Position numbers and translations under genes: made by a program. 64,000 bases of DNA from Acidimicrobiales bacterium (GTDB lineage: Bacteria > Actinomycetota > Acidimicrobiia > Acidimicrobiales > Acidimicrobilacustridaceae), in the NCBI GenBank assembly GCA_025455885.1, contig JALOLR010000014.1, positions 1 through 64,000 of the forward strand, read 5' to 3'. Numbering within the stretch: position 1 is the first letter of the stretch; the number at the start of each line of letters is the position of its first letter. This document shows, piece by piece, positions 1-10,039 of the stretch. The notes beneath the pieces were generated by a model that did no database searches, was not told where the DNA came from, and saw only the letters and a list, made by a program, of their open reading frames with translations.

Positions 1-1725
<1,725 letters not shown>

Positions 1726-2231
1726 CGCCGGCGGGCGACGCCTCGACGAAGTCGGCGTTGACCACCTCGACGCGTCGGAAGTTGCGACGCACGAACACGG
1801 CGTTCCCCGCGGCGGCCAGGACCATGCCCACCACGATGGGGTGCACCAGGGAGGCGGCGAACAGCGCCCCCACCGTCACCAGGGGGAGCCAGAACCAGAA
1901 GAACCGGTACCAGGGACGGGCCCGCTGGTAGGTCGCGAACCCCACGGCCAGCGCGGCGTCGGCCGACGACGCCTGCGCCTGACCGTTGCGCACGAGACGG
2001 CGGATCTGCTTGCGGCGCACCTTGTCGGTGGCGTTCCACCGATCGGCGAACGCGGGGGTGGGCAGGGAGGAGGACGGGGTCGTACGGGCCATGACCGCCA
2101 GCCTGATCGAACCCCCTGCCGGCGACAAGACATCCGCGGCGGAGGTCACGGACCGTTCACATTCCGCCACTCCCTCCCGCTCCCGGACGTCGGGCCCGTC
2201 CCGTCGGATCACGACCGATCCCCGGACGCGG

Positions 2232-2264
2232 GAGGGGCCCGGCGGACGTGGCGCCGGGCCCCTC
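2232..2264 (-). terminator. hairpin terminator of glnK-amtB
   Basis: Perfect 13-bp inverted repeat (arms 2232-2244 and 2252-2264, 7-nt loop) made of GAGGGGCCCGGCG and its complement, starting 28 bp beyond the amtB stop codon in the direction of transcription. There is no T-tract, which is normal for terminator-like hairpins in high-GC actinomycetes. Confidence 0.6.
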
Positions 2265-2291
2265 GCGGAGCGACGGGGTGCTGCGGGTTGC

Positions 2292-3908
2292 CTAGGTCCC
2301 GGGGGTCCTCGTCGTGACGGCCCCGCCGTCGCTGTAGCCCTCATGGGTGCCGGCGAAGTCCGGGTAGGCGAGCACGCCCATCTCCGGGAGGTCCAGACCG
2401 GCTTCCTCCTCACCGACGTCGGAGCGGATCCCGCCCTTGGTGAGGGCGTTCTGGATCTTGAAGAAGGCGAAGGCCAGACCGAACATCACGGTCCAGATCA
2501 CGACGGCCCCCGCCAGCTGGGAGAGGAGCTGGCCGGCTCCGCCCCCGTAGAACAGCCCCTCGACCCCGAGCGCCGTGCCCTCGGCGTCGACGTTGGTGGT
2601 GGTGAGGTTCCAGCCGGCGCCGTACTTGCCGTTGGCCACCAGGCCGACGGCGAGGACGCCGAGGGTGCCGCACACGCCGTGGACGGAGATCGCACCGACC
2701 GGGTCGTCCACCTTCAGACGCCGCTCGATGAAGAACACCGACTCGACCACGATCACACCGGCGACGATGCCGAGGACCATGGCGATCCAGGGATCGACGA
2801 AGGCGCAGGGGGCGGTGATGATCACCAGGCCGCCGAGGAGGCCGTTGGCCATCATGGCGGGGTCCGGCTTGCCGGTCCGCTTCCAGATCCACAACATCGT
2901 GGTGAAGCCGCCGAAGGCCCCGGCGATCGCGGTGTTGGCTGCGATCAGGCCGATCTGCGGATCGCTCGAGGCGAACGTGGAGGCGGCGTTGAAGCCGAAC
3001 CATCCGAACAGCAGGATGAACGTCCCGAGCATCGCCATGGGGATGTTGTGGCCGGGGAGGCCTCGGGGCTTGCCGTCCTTGGTGAACTTGCCGAGCCGGG
3101 GGCCGAGCACGATGGCGCCGGCCAGGGCGGCCACGCCACCCGTGGCGTGCACGATCCCGGAACCGGCGAAGTCGGTGTAGCCGTTGCCCCACTCGAGGGA
3201 GTTGCCCAGCTGGGAGAGCCAGCCGCCACCCCACGTCCACGCGCCGAACAGCGGGTAGTAGAGCGCCCCGCAGAACAGACCCCAGAAGACGAACGACTTG
3301 AACTTCCAGCGCTCGGCCATGGAGCCGGTCGGGATGGTGGCGGTGGTGTCCATGAAGGCCACCATGTAGAGGAAGAACGCCGCCGTGGCGCCCGTGTTCA
3401 GCAGCGCCGCGCCGTCGAACCAGCTCCCGGCCCAGCCTCCCTGCCAGAGGAAGACCCACTCGCCGCTGCCGATGAGGGCCGAGCCCGCGGCATCGGTGAA
3501 GCCGTAGTCGAAGCCCGGGAGCACGTAGCTGTAGCCACCGAACATGAGCGGGTAGCCGACCAGGAAGAAGGCGACGAACCCGATGAAGAAGATGCCCAGG
3601 TTGGTGCTCACCACGTGCGCGGCGTGCTTGGCCCGGCAGAAGCCGACCTCGACCATGGCGAAGCCGGCCTGCATGAAGATCACCAGCGCGGCGCCGATGA
3701 CGATCCAGACGAGGTTGCCCGACTGGATGGCGGTGTCGGCGGTCGTGGCGACCGCCTCCAGGGTGGGCGCCTCCTCGGCGTCCTGGGCGAAGGCGGTGCC
3801 CGCCGTGGCCAGGAGTGTGAGGAGCACTGCGCCGAGGGCGAGGAGCACCCGTGAAGGGGTGAGGAAGGGTCGCGACGCCGCGACCGTCGCGTGAGGTGAC
3901 GTCGTCAT
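2292..3908 (-). CDS. amtB: ammonium transporter AmtB
   Basis: Trimeric Amt/Rh channel for NH4+/NH3 uptake in the cytoplasmic membrane. The 538-residue product has a cleavable signal peptide (hydrophobic residues 22-41 ending TAFAQD), then about eleven membrane helices. The two pore histidines typical of the family are visible in GIVHATGGVAALAG and ISVHGVCGTLG. QAGFAMVEVGFCRAKH near the first helix is a further family signature. A cytoplasmic tail of about 60 residues could dock the P-II protein. Its ATG overlaps the TGA of glnK by one base (TGATG), so translation is probably coupled and the two genes form one operon. Confidence 0.96.
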   Translation of the reverse strand: MTTSPHATVAASRPFLTPSRVLLALGAVLLTLLATAGTAFAQDAEEAPTLEAVATTADTAIQSGNLVWIVIGAALVIFMQAGFAMVEVGFCRAKHAAHVVSTNLGIFFIGFVAFFLVGYPLMFGGYSYVLPGFDYGFTDAAGSALIGSGEWVFLWQGGWAGSWFDGAALLNTGATAAFFLYMVAFMDTTATIPTGSMAERWKFKSFVFWGLFCGALYYPLFGAWTWGGGWLSQLGNSLEWGNGYTDFAGSGIVHATGGVAALAGAIVLGPRLGKFTKDGKPRGLPGHNIPMAMLGTFILLFGWFGFNAASTFASSDPQIGLIAANTAIAGAFGGFTTMLWIWKRTGKPDPAMMANGLLGGLVIITAPCAFVDPWIAMVLGIVAGVIVVESVFFIERRLKVDDPVGAISVHGVCGTLGVLAVGLVANGKYGAGWNLTTTNVDAEGTALGVEGLFYGGGAGQLLSQLAGAVVIWTVMFGLAFAFFKIQNALTKGGIRSDVGEEEAGLDLPEMGVLAYPDFAGTHEGYSDGGAVTTRTPGT

Positions 3909-4249
3909 CAGATGGCCTCCACGTCTCGTTCGCCGGTTCGGATGCGGATGACCTCTTCGACGTTGGTGATCCAGATCTTCCCGTCGCCGATCTTCCCGGT
4001 CGCCGCGGCGGCGACGATGGCGTCGGTGATGGCCCCGGTGGTCGACTCGTCGGCGAGGATCTCGATCTTGATCTTGGGCAGGAGGTCGACGGTGTACTCG
4101 GCACCTCGGTAGGTCTCGGTGTGACCACCCTGGCGCCCCACCCCCTTGACCTCGTCGACGGTGATCCCTTGGACCCCCGCCCCTCGGAGGGCGTCCTTGA
4201 CGTCCTCAAGTTTGTGCGGCTTGATGACCGCGGTGACCATTCGGATCAC
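3908..4249 (-). CDS. glnK: nitrogen regulatory protein P-II (GlnK)
   Basis: Trimeric P-II signal protein that senses ATP/ADP and 2-oxoglutarate and blocks AmtB when nitrogen is plentiful. The 113-residue product reads M(GTG)IRMVTAVIKPHKLEDV. The GTG at 4249 is preferred over the ATG at 4240 because AAAGGAG lies five bases before it and it restores the family's usual N-terminus. The T-loop has Tyr in TETYRGAEY, the position that is uridylylated or adenylylated in other bacteria. The C-terminal signature GKIGDGKIWITNVEEVIRIR is intact. It is first in an operon with amtB, overlapping by one base. Confidence 0.95.
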   Translation of the reverse strand: MIRMVTAVIKPHKLEDVKDALRGAGVQGITVDEVKGVGRQGGHTETYRGAEYTVDLLPKIKIEILADESTTGAITDAIVAAAATGKIGDGKIWITNVEEVIRIRTGERDVEAI

Positions 4250-4396
4250 GGCTGCTCCTTTGCTCGTGGTCGACATCCCGGGTGGCTGCCGGGACCTCGA
4301 TGTCACGGGCAGGCGTCAGGAGCCGGCTCTGTCTGACGCAAGGCTGACCGTACGCAGCATCGGTTTCCCCAGCGTGTGATGAGCGTTACCGACCCT

Positions 4397-4423
4397 GGTC
4401 AGTTCACTGAAAGAAAACTGACC
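4397..4423. promoter_or_regulatory. inverted repeat upstream of glnK-amtB
   Basis: Perfect 8-bp arms GGTCAGTT (4397-4404) and AACTGACC (4416-4423) with an 11-bp A-rich spacer. It lies between the end of the histidine kinase gene and the glnK start, about 150 bp upstream of the latter. No T-tract follows in either direction, so an operator for a nitrogen regulator (GlnR- or AmtR-type) is as likely as a terminator of the upstream operon. No clear GlnR consensus (GTnAC-n6-GnAAC) was found in it. Confidence 0.4.
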
Positions 4424-4447
4424 GACGGGCAGGGAGTCCGGAAACCG

Positions 4448-5788
4448 CTATCGGGAAGTCGGGATCGCGAGGGTGAAGACGGCGCCCCCCCCGGGGGCAT
4501 CCCCCACGCTCACCGAGCCCCCGTGGTCCCGCGCCGCCTGCTCGACGATGGCGAGCCCCAGCCCCGAGCCGGGGAGCGACCGGGCGTCGGCGGCGCGGTA
4601 GAAGCGGTCGAAGATCCGGCTGCGGTCCTCCTCGGCGACGCCCGGCCCGTGATCGCGCACGACGACGCGACCGGGTCCGACGGTGATCTCGATCGGACGG
4701 CCGGGTGGGCTGAACTTGGCGGCGTTGTCGATCAGGTTGCCGAGGGCGCGGGCCAGCTCCCGCCGCCGTCCGAGCACCCGGATCGGGCCGTCCTCCACCG
4801 AGACCGGCACCGGCCGGCCCGTGCGCCGCTCGGCCCGGTCGGCCACCTCACGGACGACCTCGTCCAGCGCGACCTCGGTCATGGGTTCGTCGTCGCGGGT
4901 GTCGGTGGCCAGCTCGACCAGCTCGTCGACCAGGGCCGCCAGCTCGCGGCTCTCGCTGTCGAGGTCGCGCAGGATCGCCACCCGGGTCTCGGCAGGGAGG
5001 TCGTCGTGGCGCTGGAGGGTCTCGACGTTGGTGCGCAGGCTCGTGAGCGGGGTGCGCAACTCGTGGCCCGCGTCCTGGACGAGCTGCTGTTGCTGGTCGC
5101 GTGACCGCCGGAGCGCGACCAGCATGGCCCCGAAGGAGCGGGCCAGCCGGCCGGGCTCGTCGTCACCGGGCGGAGGGAGGTCGACGTCGAGCCGACCGGT
5201 CTCGGCCACCTCCTCGGCGGCGTCGGTCAGCTGCACGAGCGGTCGCGTCGAGCGGCGGGCGATGAGCCAACCGGCGAGCGCGCCGGCGCCGATGACGACG
5301 ATCCCGATGAGGACCATCTGGCGACGCAGCCCGTCGAGCACCTCCTGGGTCTCGCCGTAACGGCGGGCGATCTGCACGACCCCGCCACCGGTGAGGGACA
5401 CGGTCTCCACCCGGAACGGCTCGCCGTCGACCTCGACGGTGGTCGTCTCGCGCCGTCGGTCGGCGTCCCCTCCGTCGGGATCGACGGGGAGCACCACCTC
5501 GCCGACCGTGCTCACGACCTCGCCGCTCGGGCTCACGCACTGCACGACGACGTCCCGCGCCACGAGATCCTCGACCGGGCCCCTCCCGCGAGGTCCGTCG
5601 GGGATGCACAGCGCTGTCAGGGCGCGCCCGTCGCCGTCGAGGAGCCGCCGGGCGGTCTCGCCGAGATCGTCGTCCACCACCTCGCGGAGGCGGTTGTCGG
5701 TGGCCACGTAGCCGGCCACCGACACGGCCAGGACTGCGAGACCGGCCAGGACAGCCAGCGCCAGCGCGATCCGCGAACGCAGGGTCAC
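4448..5788 (-). CDS. sensor histidine kinase, MprB-like
   Basis: Membrane-anchored sensor kinase of a two-component system. The 446-residue product begins with GTG at 5788, overlapping the response-regulator stop by four bases (GTGA). It has a first TM helix (residues 5-25), an extracytoplasmic sensor region of about 130 residues, a second TM helix (QMVLIGIVVIGAGALAGWLI), a HAMP linker, and the H-box DAGHELRTPLTSLRTNV with the phospho-accepting His. The N-box (NLIDNAAKFS), G1 (DHGPGVAEED), F-box and G2 (GSGLGLAIVE) motifs follow, all complete. Partner regulator is the gene immediately upstream. The signal is unknown; MprAB relatives respond to envelope stress. Confidence 0.93.
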   Translation of the reverse strand: MTLRSRIALALAVLAGLAVLAVSVAGYVATDNRLREVVDDDLGETARRLLDGDGRALTALCIPDGPRGRGPVEDLVARDVVVQCVSPSGEVVSTVGEVVLPVDPDGGDADRRRETTTVEVDGEPFRVETVSLTGGGVVQIARRYGETQEVLDGLRRQMVLIGIVVIGAGALAGWLIARRSTRPLVQLTDAAEEVAETGRLDVDLPPPGDDEPGRLARSFGAMLVALRRSRDQQQQLVQDAGHELRTPLTSLRTNVETLQRHDDLPAETRVAILRDLDSESRELAALVDELVELATDTRDDEPMTEVALDEVVREVADRAERRTGRPVPVSVEDGPIRVLGRRRELARALGNLIDNAAKFSPPGRPIEITVGPGRVVVRDHGPGVAEEDRSRIFDRFYRAADARSLPGSGLGLAIVEQAARDHGGSVSVGDAPGGGAVFTLAIPTSR

Positions 5789-6468
5789 GACGAGCGCAGC
5801 GTGTACCCCACGCCGCGGACGGTCTGGATGAGGCGGGCCTCGCCGTCCTCCTCGGTCTTGCGCCGGAGGTACCCGATGTAGACGGCGAGGGCCTTGGAGT
5901 CGGGGCCGAAGTCGTAGCCCCAGATCCGGTCGTAGATGACGGAGTGGGTGAGGACGACGTCGACGTTCTCGACGAGGAGCAGGAGCAGATCGAACTCGGT
6001 CTTGGTGAGCTCGAGCTCGCGACCGCCGCGCCACGCGCGGCGGGCGGCCTCGTCCACGACGACGTCGGCGGCGCGCACCTCCCGGCTCTCCTGCTCGGGC
6101 GACAGGGTGCGGCGCAGCAGGGCCCGCAGCCGGGCCAGGAGCTCGTCGAGGGAGAACGGCTTGGGCAGGTAGTCGTCGGCGCCGGCGTCGAGCCCCGAGA
6201 CCCGGTCGGACACCTCGGTGCGGGCGGTGAGGACCAGGATCGGCAACCGTGACCCCGCCGACCGGAGGCGGCGGCAGACCGTGAGGCCGTCGAGGTGGGG
6301 CAGGCCGAGGTCGAGGAGCAACAGGTCGACGTCGTCCGCCCCGGCGGCCTCGAGAGCCGCCGCGCCGTCGGGCACCGCGGTGACCCGGTAGCCCTCGAGC
6401 TCGAGCACCCTCGTGAGCGACTCGCGCACCGCACGGTCGTCCTCGGCGATCACGAGATGCGGACCCAT
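5785..6468 (-). CDS. OmpR-family response regulator, MprA-like
   Basis: 227-residue DNA-binding response regulator. The receiver domain (residues 3-118) has the acidic pair in AEDD, the phospho-accepting Asp in LLLLDLGLPH, the Thr in VLTART and the Lys in PKPF. The winged-helix output domain (about 130-227) contains ELTKTEFDLLLLLVEN and ends with the typical RTVRGVGYTLR-like strand. Start ATG 6468 is chosen because MGPHLVIAEDD is the usual family N-terminus; frame upstream is low-complexity Ser/Val and is not protein-like. It lies upstream of and overlaps its kinase gene, and is divergent from the FKBP lipoprotein gene 88 bp away, so an envelope-protein-folding link is possible. Confidence 0.94.
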   Translation of the reverse strand: MGPHLVIAEDDRAVRESLTRVLELEGYRVTAVPDGAAALEAAGADDVDLLLLDLGLPHLDGLTVCRRLRSAGSRLPILVLTARTEVSDRVSGLDAGADDYLPKPFSLDELLARLRALLRRTLSPEQESREVRAADVVVDEAARRAWRGGRELELTKTEFDLLLLLVENVDVVLTHSVIYDRIWGYDFGPDSKALAVYIGYLRRKTEEDGEARLIQTVRGVGYTLRSS

Positions 6469-6556
6469 GGGGACGGAGTCTGGCCGAGCGGGGTGAGAGG
6501 AGGGTGAGAACGCCCCCCTTACCTCACGTTGCCCCGGGAGGTCGTAGCGTGTCCGG

Positions 6557-7516
6557 GTGCCTTCCATCTCCCCCCGTCCCCGTCGCCGGCGCCTCGTGCT
6601 CGCCGGATCGACGCTCGCCCTCACCGCGCTGCTGCTCGGCGCCTGCTCCGACGACGGCGAGTCCTCGTCGACGACCACCGACCAGGCCACGACGACCACG
6701 ATCGTGAACACCTCGTCACTGGCCGACGTCGAGATCTCGACCGACGTCGCCGTGGCGCCCACGGTCACGTTCGACCCGTCCTTCGCGCTGGCCGACACCA
6801 CCACCGTGGACACCGAGGTCGTCGTCCCCGGCGAGGGCGCCACCGTGGAGGACGGCCAGCGGCTGAGCCTCGACTACGTGGTGATCAGCGGCATCGACGG
6901 GGCGGAGCTCGAGTCGACCTGGGGCCAGGGACCCGAGACGGTGCCCCTCGACGCGACGCTGCAGGAGGGCATCAAGAGCGCGCTCGTCGGCCAGCAGGTC
7001 GGCGCCCGCATCGCCGCCGCGTCCTACGCACAGGGGCAGTGGGTGATCTTCGTGTTCGACATCCGCGACACGGTCACCGTGCCCACCAGCGCCTCGGGCA
7101 CCGACGTGGCCCCGGTCGAGGGCCTCCCCACCGTCGCCCTCGTGGAGGGCGTCCCGACCGTCACCCTCCCCGGCACCCCGCCGCCCGCCGAGCTCGTGGT
7201 CCAGCCCCTCATCGTCGGCAACGGACCGGCGGTCGAGTCGGGACAGACCGTCACCGTGCAGTACGTCGGCGTGAAGTGGTCGGACGGCTCGATCTTCGAC
7301 TCGTCGTGGGACCGCGGCGCCCCCGCCGACTTCGCCGTCGGGACCGGCAACGTGATCGCCGGGTTCGAGGAGGGTCTGATCGGCCAGCCCGTCGGCTCCC
7401 GGGTGATGCTGATCATCCCGCCCGACAAGGGCTACGGCGAGCAGGGCAACCCGCAAGCCGGCATCTCCGGCACGGAGACCCTGGTCTTCGTGATCGACAT
7501 CCTCGCCGCCTCGTAG
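6557..7516 (+). CDS. FKBP-type peptidyl-prolyl isomerase lipoprotein (two domains)
   Basis: Exported lipoprotein foldase, predicted to catalyse prolyl cis-trans isomerisation outside the membrane. GTG start at 6557. Residues 9-30 form a signal with the lipobox LLGAC (lipidated Cys30), followed by a Ser/Thr/Asp linker. Two FKBP-like domains follow: residues about 75-160, where the active site is degenerate (DYVVISGIDGAELEST), and residues about 205-317, which keep VQYVGVKWSDGSIFDSSW and VIAGFEEGLIGQPVGSRVML with the PPDKGYG loop. The first copy probably has a structural rather than catalytic role. Divergent from the two-component system. Confidence 0.9.
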   Translation: MPSISPRPRRRRLVLAGSTLALTALLLGACSDDGESSSTTTDQATTTTIVNTSSLADVEISTDVAVAPTVTFDPSFALADTTTVDTEVVVPGEGATVEDGQRLSLDYVVISGIDGAELESTWGQGPETVPLDATLQEGIKSALVGQQVGARIAAASYAQGQWVIFVFDIRDTVTVPTSASGTDVAPVEGLPTVALVEGVPTVTLPGTPPPAELVVQPLIVGNGPAVESGQTVTVQYVGVKWSDGSIFDSSWDRGAPADFAVGTGNVIAGFEEGLIGQPVGSRVMLIIPPDKGYGEQGNPQAGISGTETLVFVIDILAAS

Positions 7517-7523
7517 CGAGGCC

Positions 7524-8645
7524 TCAGGCCACGGCGTCGGGCCCGTCGAAGCCGGCGGGCAGGTAGAGCCCCGCGCACAGGTTCTCGAACATCCCGTAGC
7601 CGACGCGTCCGTCGTCGGTCTCGTAGCGGCTGAGGGTCTCGTTGAGCCACGACGCCGCCGCCCGGCCCTCGGGCGAGGCGACGTCGTGGGTCAGGCCCTC
7701 GACGACGAGACCGCCCTGGTCGACGCCGTGACCCCAGGAGCCGTCGTACATGTAGCCCGAGCCCGCCTTGAGGTAGACGGTGCGCAGGGGCGTGACGCGC
7801 ACCCGCAGGTCCGACGCCCCGGCGCCGCTGAACCACACCTCGGCCGCGGCCACCTCGCGGGTGCCGGGGACGTACTCGATGGCGATCTCGGGCCGGCCGA
7901 GGTGCTCGTCGGGCCGGTCGGCGTCGATGCCCCAGACGCGGACCGCCTCCTGCTGGACCCGGGTGCCGTCGTGGATCTCGTCGATGGTGACCTTCACCAT
8001 GTGGTCGTCGAACTGCATGGGCAGCCAGTTGTGGAAGAACCCCATCGGCGCGCCGGCCGGCCTCGGGGCATCGGGGTCGACCGGCGCCGGACGACCGACC
8101 GGCCGGATCCCCCACGAGTGGTCGCGGGCACCCTTCCAGCGGTCCGGCGTGACGGCGAACGAGCGTCCCGCCACCTCGAGGGTGCCGGTCCACGTGCCCA
8201 CCTGGGCGAAGCGGCACGTCTCCTGGGTGCGCACCCCGCCGGACTCGCTGATGGTCTTCGGCTCCTCCAGCGCCCGCACCGACCCCTCGTAGACCAGGTC
8301 GAAGGCCACTCCCCACTCGTTCGGCTCGCAGACCACCCGCAGCGAACGCAACCCGTCGAGCACCTCGACGCGCAGGGGCCCGACCGAGGCGTCCATGCGG
8401 TCCTCGGTGAGGTGGCGTGACGCCCGCACGGTGTGCTGGGTCCCGTCGACGGCGACGGACACGAAGGCGTCCGTGACCCCGAGGTTCGGGTACTGGCCGA
8501 GACCGGTGACGAGGAAGAGCTCGTCGGTGCTGCCGTGGAGGTTGAAGTAGTAGCGGTCGTAGAAGTTCGGGTCGGCGTCGGACACCGTGCCGATCGGCTC
8601 GGGGATCTGGTGACCCAGGTAGTCGTCGAGTCGGCTGATCGGCAT
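7524..8645 (-). CDS. conserved protein of unknown function, possible CrtC/AttH-like beta-barrel
   Basis: 373-residue soluble protein beginning MPISRLDDYLGHQ. No signal peptide or TM segment is visible. The sequence is rich in aromatic and beta-forming residues, and contains FYDRYYFNLHG near residue 30 and ARDHSWGIRPVG about two thirds of the way along. The DHSWG motif also occurs in the AttH/CrtC (hydroxyneurosporene synthase-like) lipocalin-type family, so a lipid- or terpenoid-related role is possible but not shown. Start chosen at 8645 because a GAGGGGGACCCC purine stretch lies just upstream and the frame beyond it is not protein-like. It ends 7 bp from the convergent FKBP gene. Confidence 0.7.
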   Translation of the reverse strand: MPISRLDDYLGHQIPEPIGTVSDADPNFYDRYYFNLHGSTDELFLVTGLGQYPNLGVTDAFVSVAVDGTQHTVRASRHLTEDRMDASVGPLRVEVLDGLRSLRVVCEPNEWGVAFDLVYEGSVRALEEPKTISESGGVRTQETCRFAQVGTWTGTLEVAGRSFAVTPDRWKGARDHSWGIRPVGRPAPVDPDAPRPAGAPMGFFHNWLPMQFDDHMVKVTIDEIHDGTRVQQEAVRVWGIDADRPDEHLGRPEIAIEYVPGTREVAAAEVWFSGAGASDLRVRVTPLRTVYLKAGSGYMYDGSWGHGVDQGGLVVEGLTHDVASPEGRAAASWLNETLSRYETDDGRVGYGMFENLCAGLYLPAGFDGPDAVA

Positions 8646-8793
8646 GGGGTCCCCCTCGTCGGCCCCCGGGCGGTCCGGGCGCAGGAAGGCCGACCCTAGC
8701 GAGGCGGGGACCGGCGCCGTCCCTGGCCGAGCGGTGCCATCATGGCGTCCAGTGCGCCACAGCAACGGCCTGTGGCCGGCGAGGGGGACCCCG

Positions 8794-9186
8794 ATGAGCG
8801 ACGACCACGACTACGAGGCGCTGACCCGCGAGTTCATGAAGACCTGGGCGCAGGGCGACACCGCGGCGGTGGTGGCGTGGTTCACCGAGGACGCCACCTA
8901 CCACAACATCCCGGTCGACCCGCTCGTCGGCCACGAGGCCATCGCCGGGATGGTCGACATGTTCACCACCGGCCTCACCGTGGTGGAGTTCCGGATCCTC
9001 GAGATGCTCTCACGGGGCTCGACGGTCGTCACCGAGCGCGTCGACGTGTTCCGCAAGGACGACGGCGGGCTGGTGGAGCTGCCGGTGATGGGGATCCTCG
9101 AGTGGCGCGGCGACAAGCTGGCCGACTGGCGCGAGTACTTCGACCTCAACCAGTTCATGTCCCAGGCCGCCGACGCGATGGGCTGA
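8794..9186 (+). CDS. SnoaL-like / limonene-1,2-epoxide hydrolase-like protein
   Basis: 130-residue NTF2-fold protein. The pattern LTREFMKTWAQGDTAAVVAWFTEDATYHNIP at the N-terminus followed by GHEAIAGMV is characteristic of the SnoaL and limonene-epoxide hydrolase families. Members are small pocket-shaped enzymes or binding proteins acting on hydrophobic ketones and epoxides. ERVDVFR and WREYFDL line up with strands that carry the catalytic Asp/Arg triad in epoxide hydrolases, but identity of the substrate cannot be read. ATG 8794 is preceded by GAGGGGGA at 8781. Divergent from the unknown 373-residue gene. Confidence 0.8.
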   Translation: MSDDHDYEALTREFMKTWAQGDTAAVVAWFTEDATYHNIPVDPLVGHEAIAGMVDMFTTGLTVVEFRILEMLSRGSTVVTERVDVFRKDDGGLVELPVMGILEWRGDKLADWREYFDLNQFMSQAADAMG

Positions 9187-9223
9187 CGACGCCGGAGGCC
9201 ACCGCCGCCGCGTCCCGAAGGCG

Positions 9224-10018
9224 TCAGGAGGCCAGGAAGGCGAACAGGTCCGGGAAAGCGGCCGGGTCCTGGGCGAAGAAGGCGTGCCCGCCCTCGTAGA
9301 GGCGCAGCTCGGCACCGGGGACGCGCGAGGCGATCGCCTCGGCGTTGGCCGGCGGGGCGATGCCGTCGAAGCGCCCCGCGCACACCAGGGTGGGGCAGGT
9401 GATGCGATCGAGCCGGTCCCACACGTCGTGGCCCCGGCGGGCCTCCATCTGCTCGACCATGCCGCGTTCGGCGTCGCTGCCCGGGGCCGGCGCGGGGCGG
9501 TCGGCGATCGCCTGGACGAACAGCCGGTCGCCGGGGTGGTCGGCCAACCACTGCTCGTCGAACCGGGTGTCCATCACCTGCATGGCGGTCCGGGCGCGTT
9601 CGTCGGGGTCGAGGTCGCGCAGCTCGTGCAGCGGGTAGCTGCTCCCCCCGGCACCTCCCGGAGAGGTGCACAACAGGGCGAGGCGCTCGATCCGCTCCGG
9701 GGCGGTGACGGCCACCTCCTGGGCGACCATCCCGCCGAAGCTGATGCCCACGAGGGCGAAGGTGTCCCACCCGACATGGTCGGCGACGGCGAGGGCGTCG
9801 GCGGCGTAGTCGGCCATCGTGTACGGGCCGGGGGGCACGGCGGTCCGGCCCAGGCCGCGTTGGTCGTGGGCGACGGTGTCGAAGCGGGCGGTGAAGGCCT
9901 CCACCAGCGGACGGCTGGTGTCGAGGCTCTGGCCCGAGCCGTTGCAGAAGAGGACACGGGAACCTTCGCCGGCCCGCTCGAAGTGGACGTCGATCCCGTT
10001 GAGGTGGGCGGTGGGCAC
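9224..10018 (-). CDS. alpha/beta hydrolase
   Basis: 264-residue serine hydrolase fold. The nucleophile elbow GISFGG places catalytic Ser93. The acid is the Asp in GRFDGIAPP and the base the His in EGGHAFF near the C-terminus. The oxyanion region is LFCNGSGQS. Size and layout match small esterases, C-C bond hydrolases and lactonases, so the substrate is open. It is the third gene of a minus-strand run fumC, SDR, hydrolase with gaps of about 20 bp, and is probably co-transcribed. Confidence 0.88.
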   Translation of the reverse strand: MPTAHLNGIDVHFERAGEGSRVLFCNGSGQSLDTSRPLVEAFTARFDTVAHDQRGLGRTAVPPGPYTMADYAADALAVADHVGWDTFALVGISFGGMVAQEVAVTAPERIERLALLCTSPGGAGGSSYPLHELRDLDPDERARTAMQVMDTRFDEQWLADHPGDRLFVQAIADRPAPAPGSDAERGMVEQMEARRGHDVWDRLDRITCPTLVCAGRFDGIAPPANAEAIASRVPGAELRLYEGGHAFFAQDPAAFPDLFAFLAS

Positions 10019-10039
10019 AGGAGCGACGCTACCGGTGCG

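Noticed and set aside
1986-3854. Long plus-strand frame opposite amtB
   Set aside because: Antisense shadow of a strongly conserved transporter gene; Asp/Glu/His/Gly-rich low-complexity sequence with no recognisable motif.
5789-6034. N-terminal extension of the histidine kinase
   Set aside because: The frame upstream of GTG 5788 is the shadow of the response-regulator gene; GTGA overlap and the signal-anchor mark the real start.
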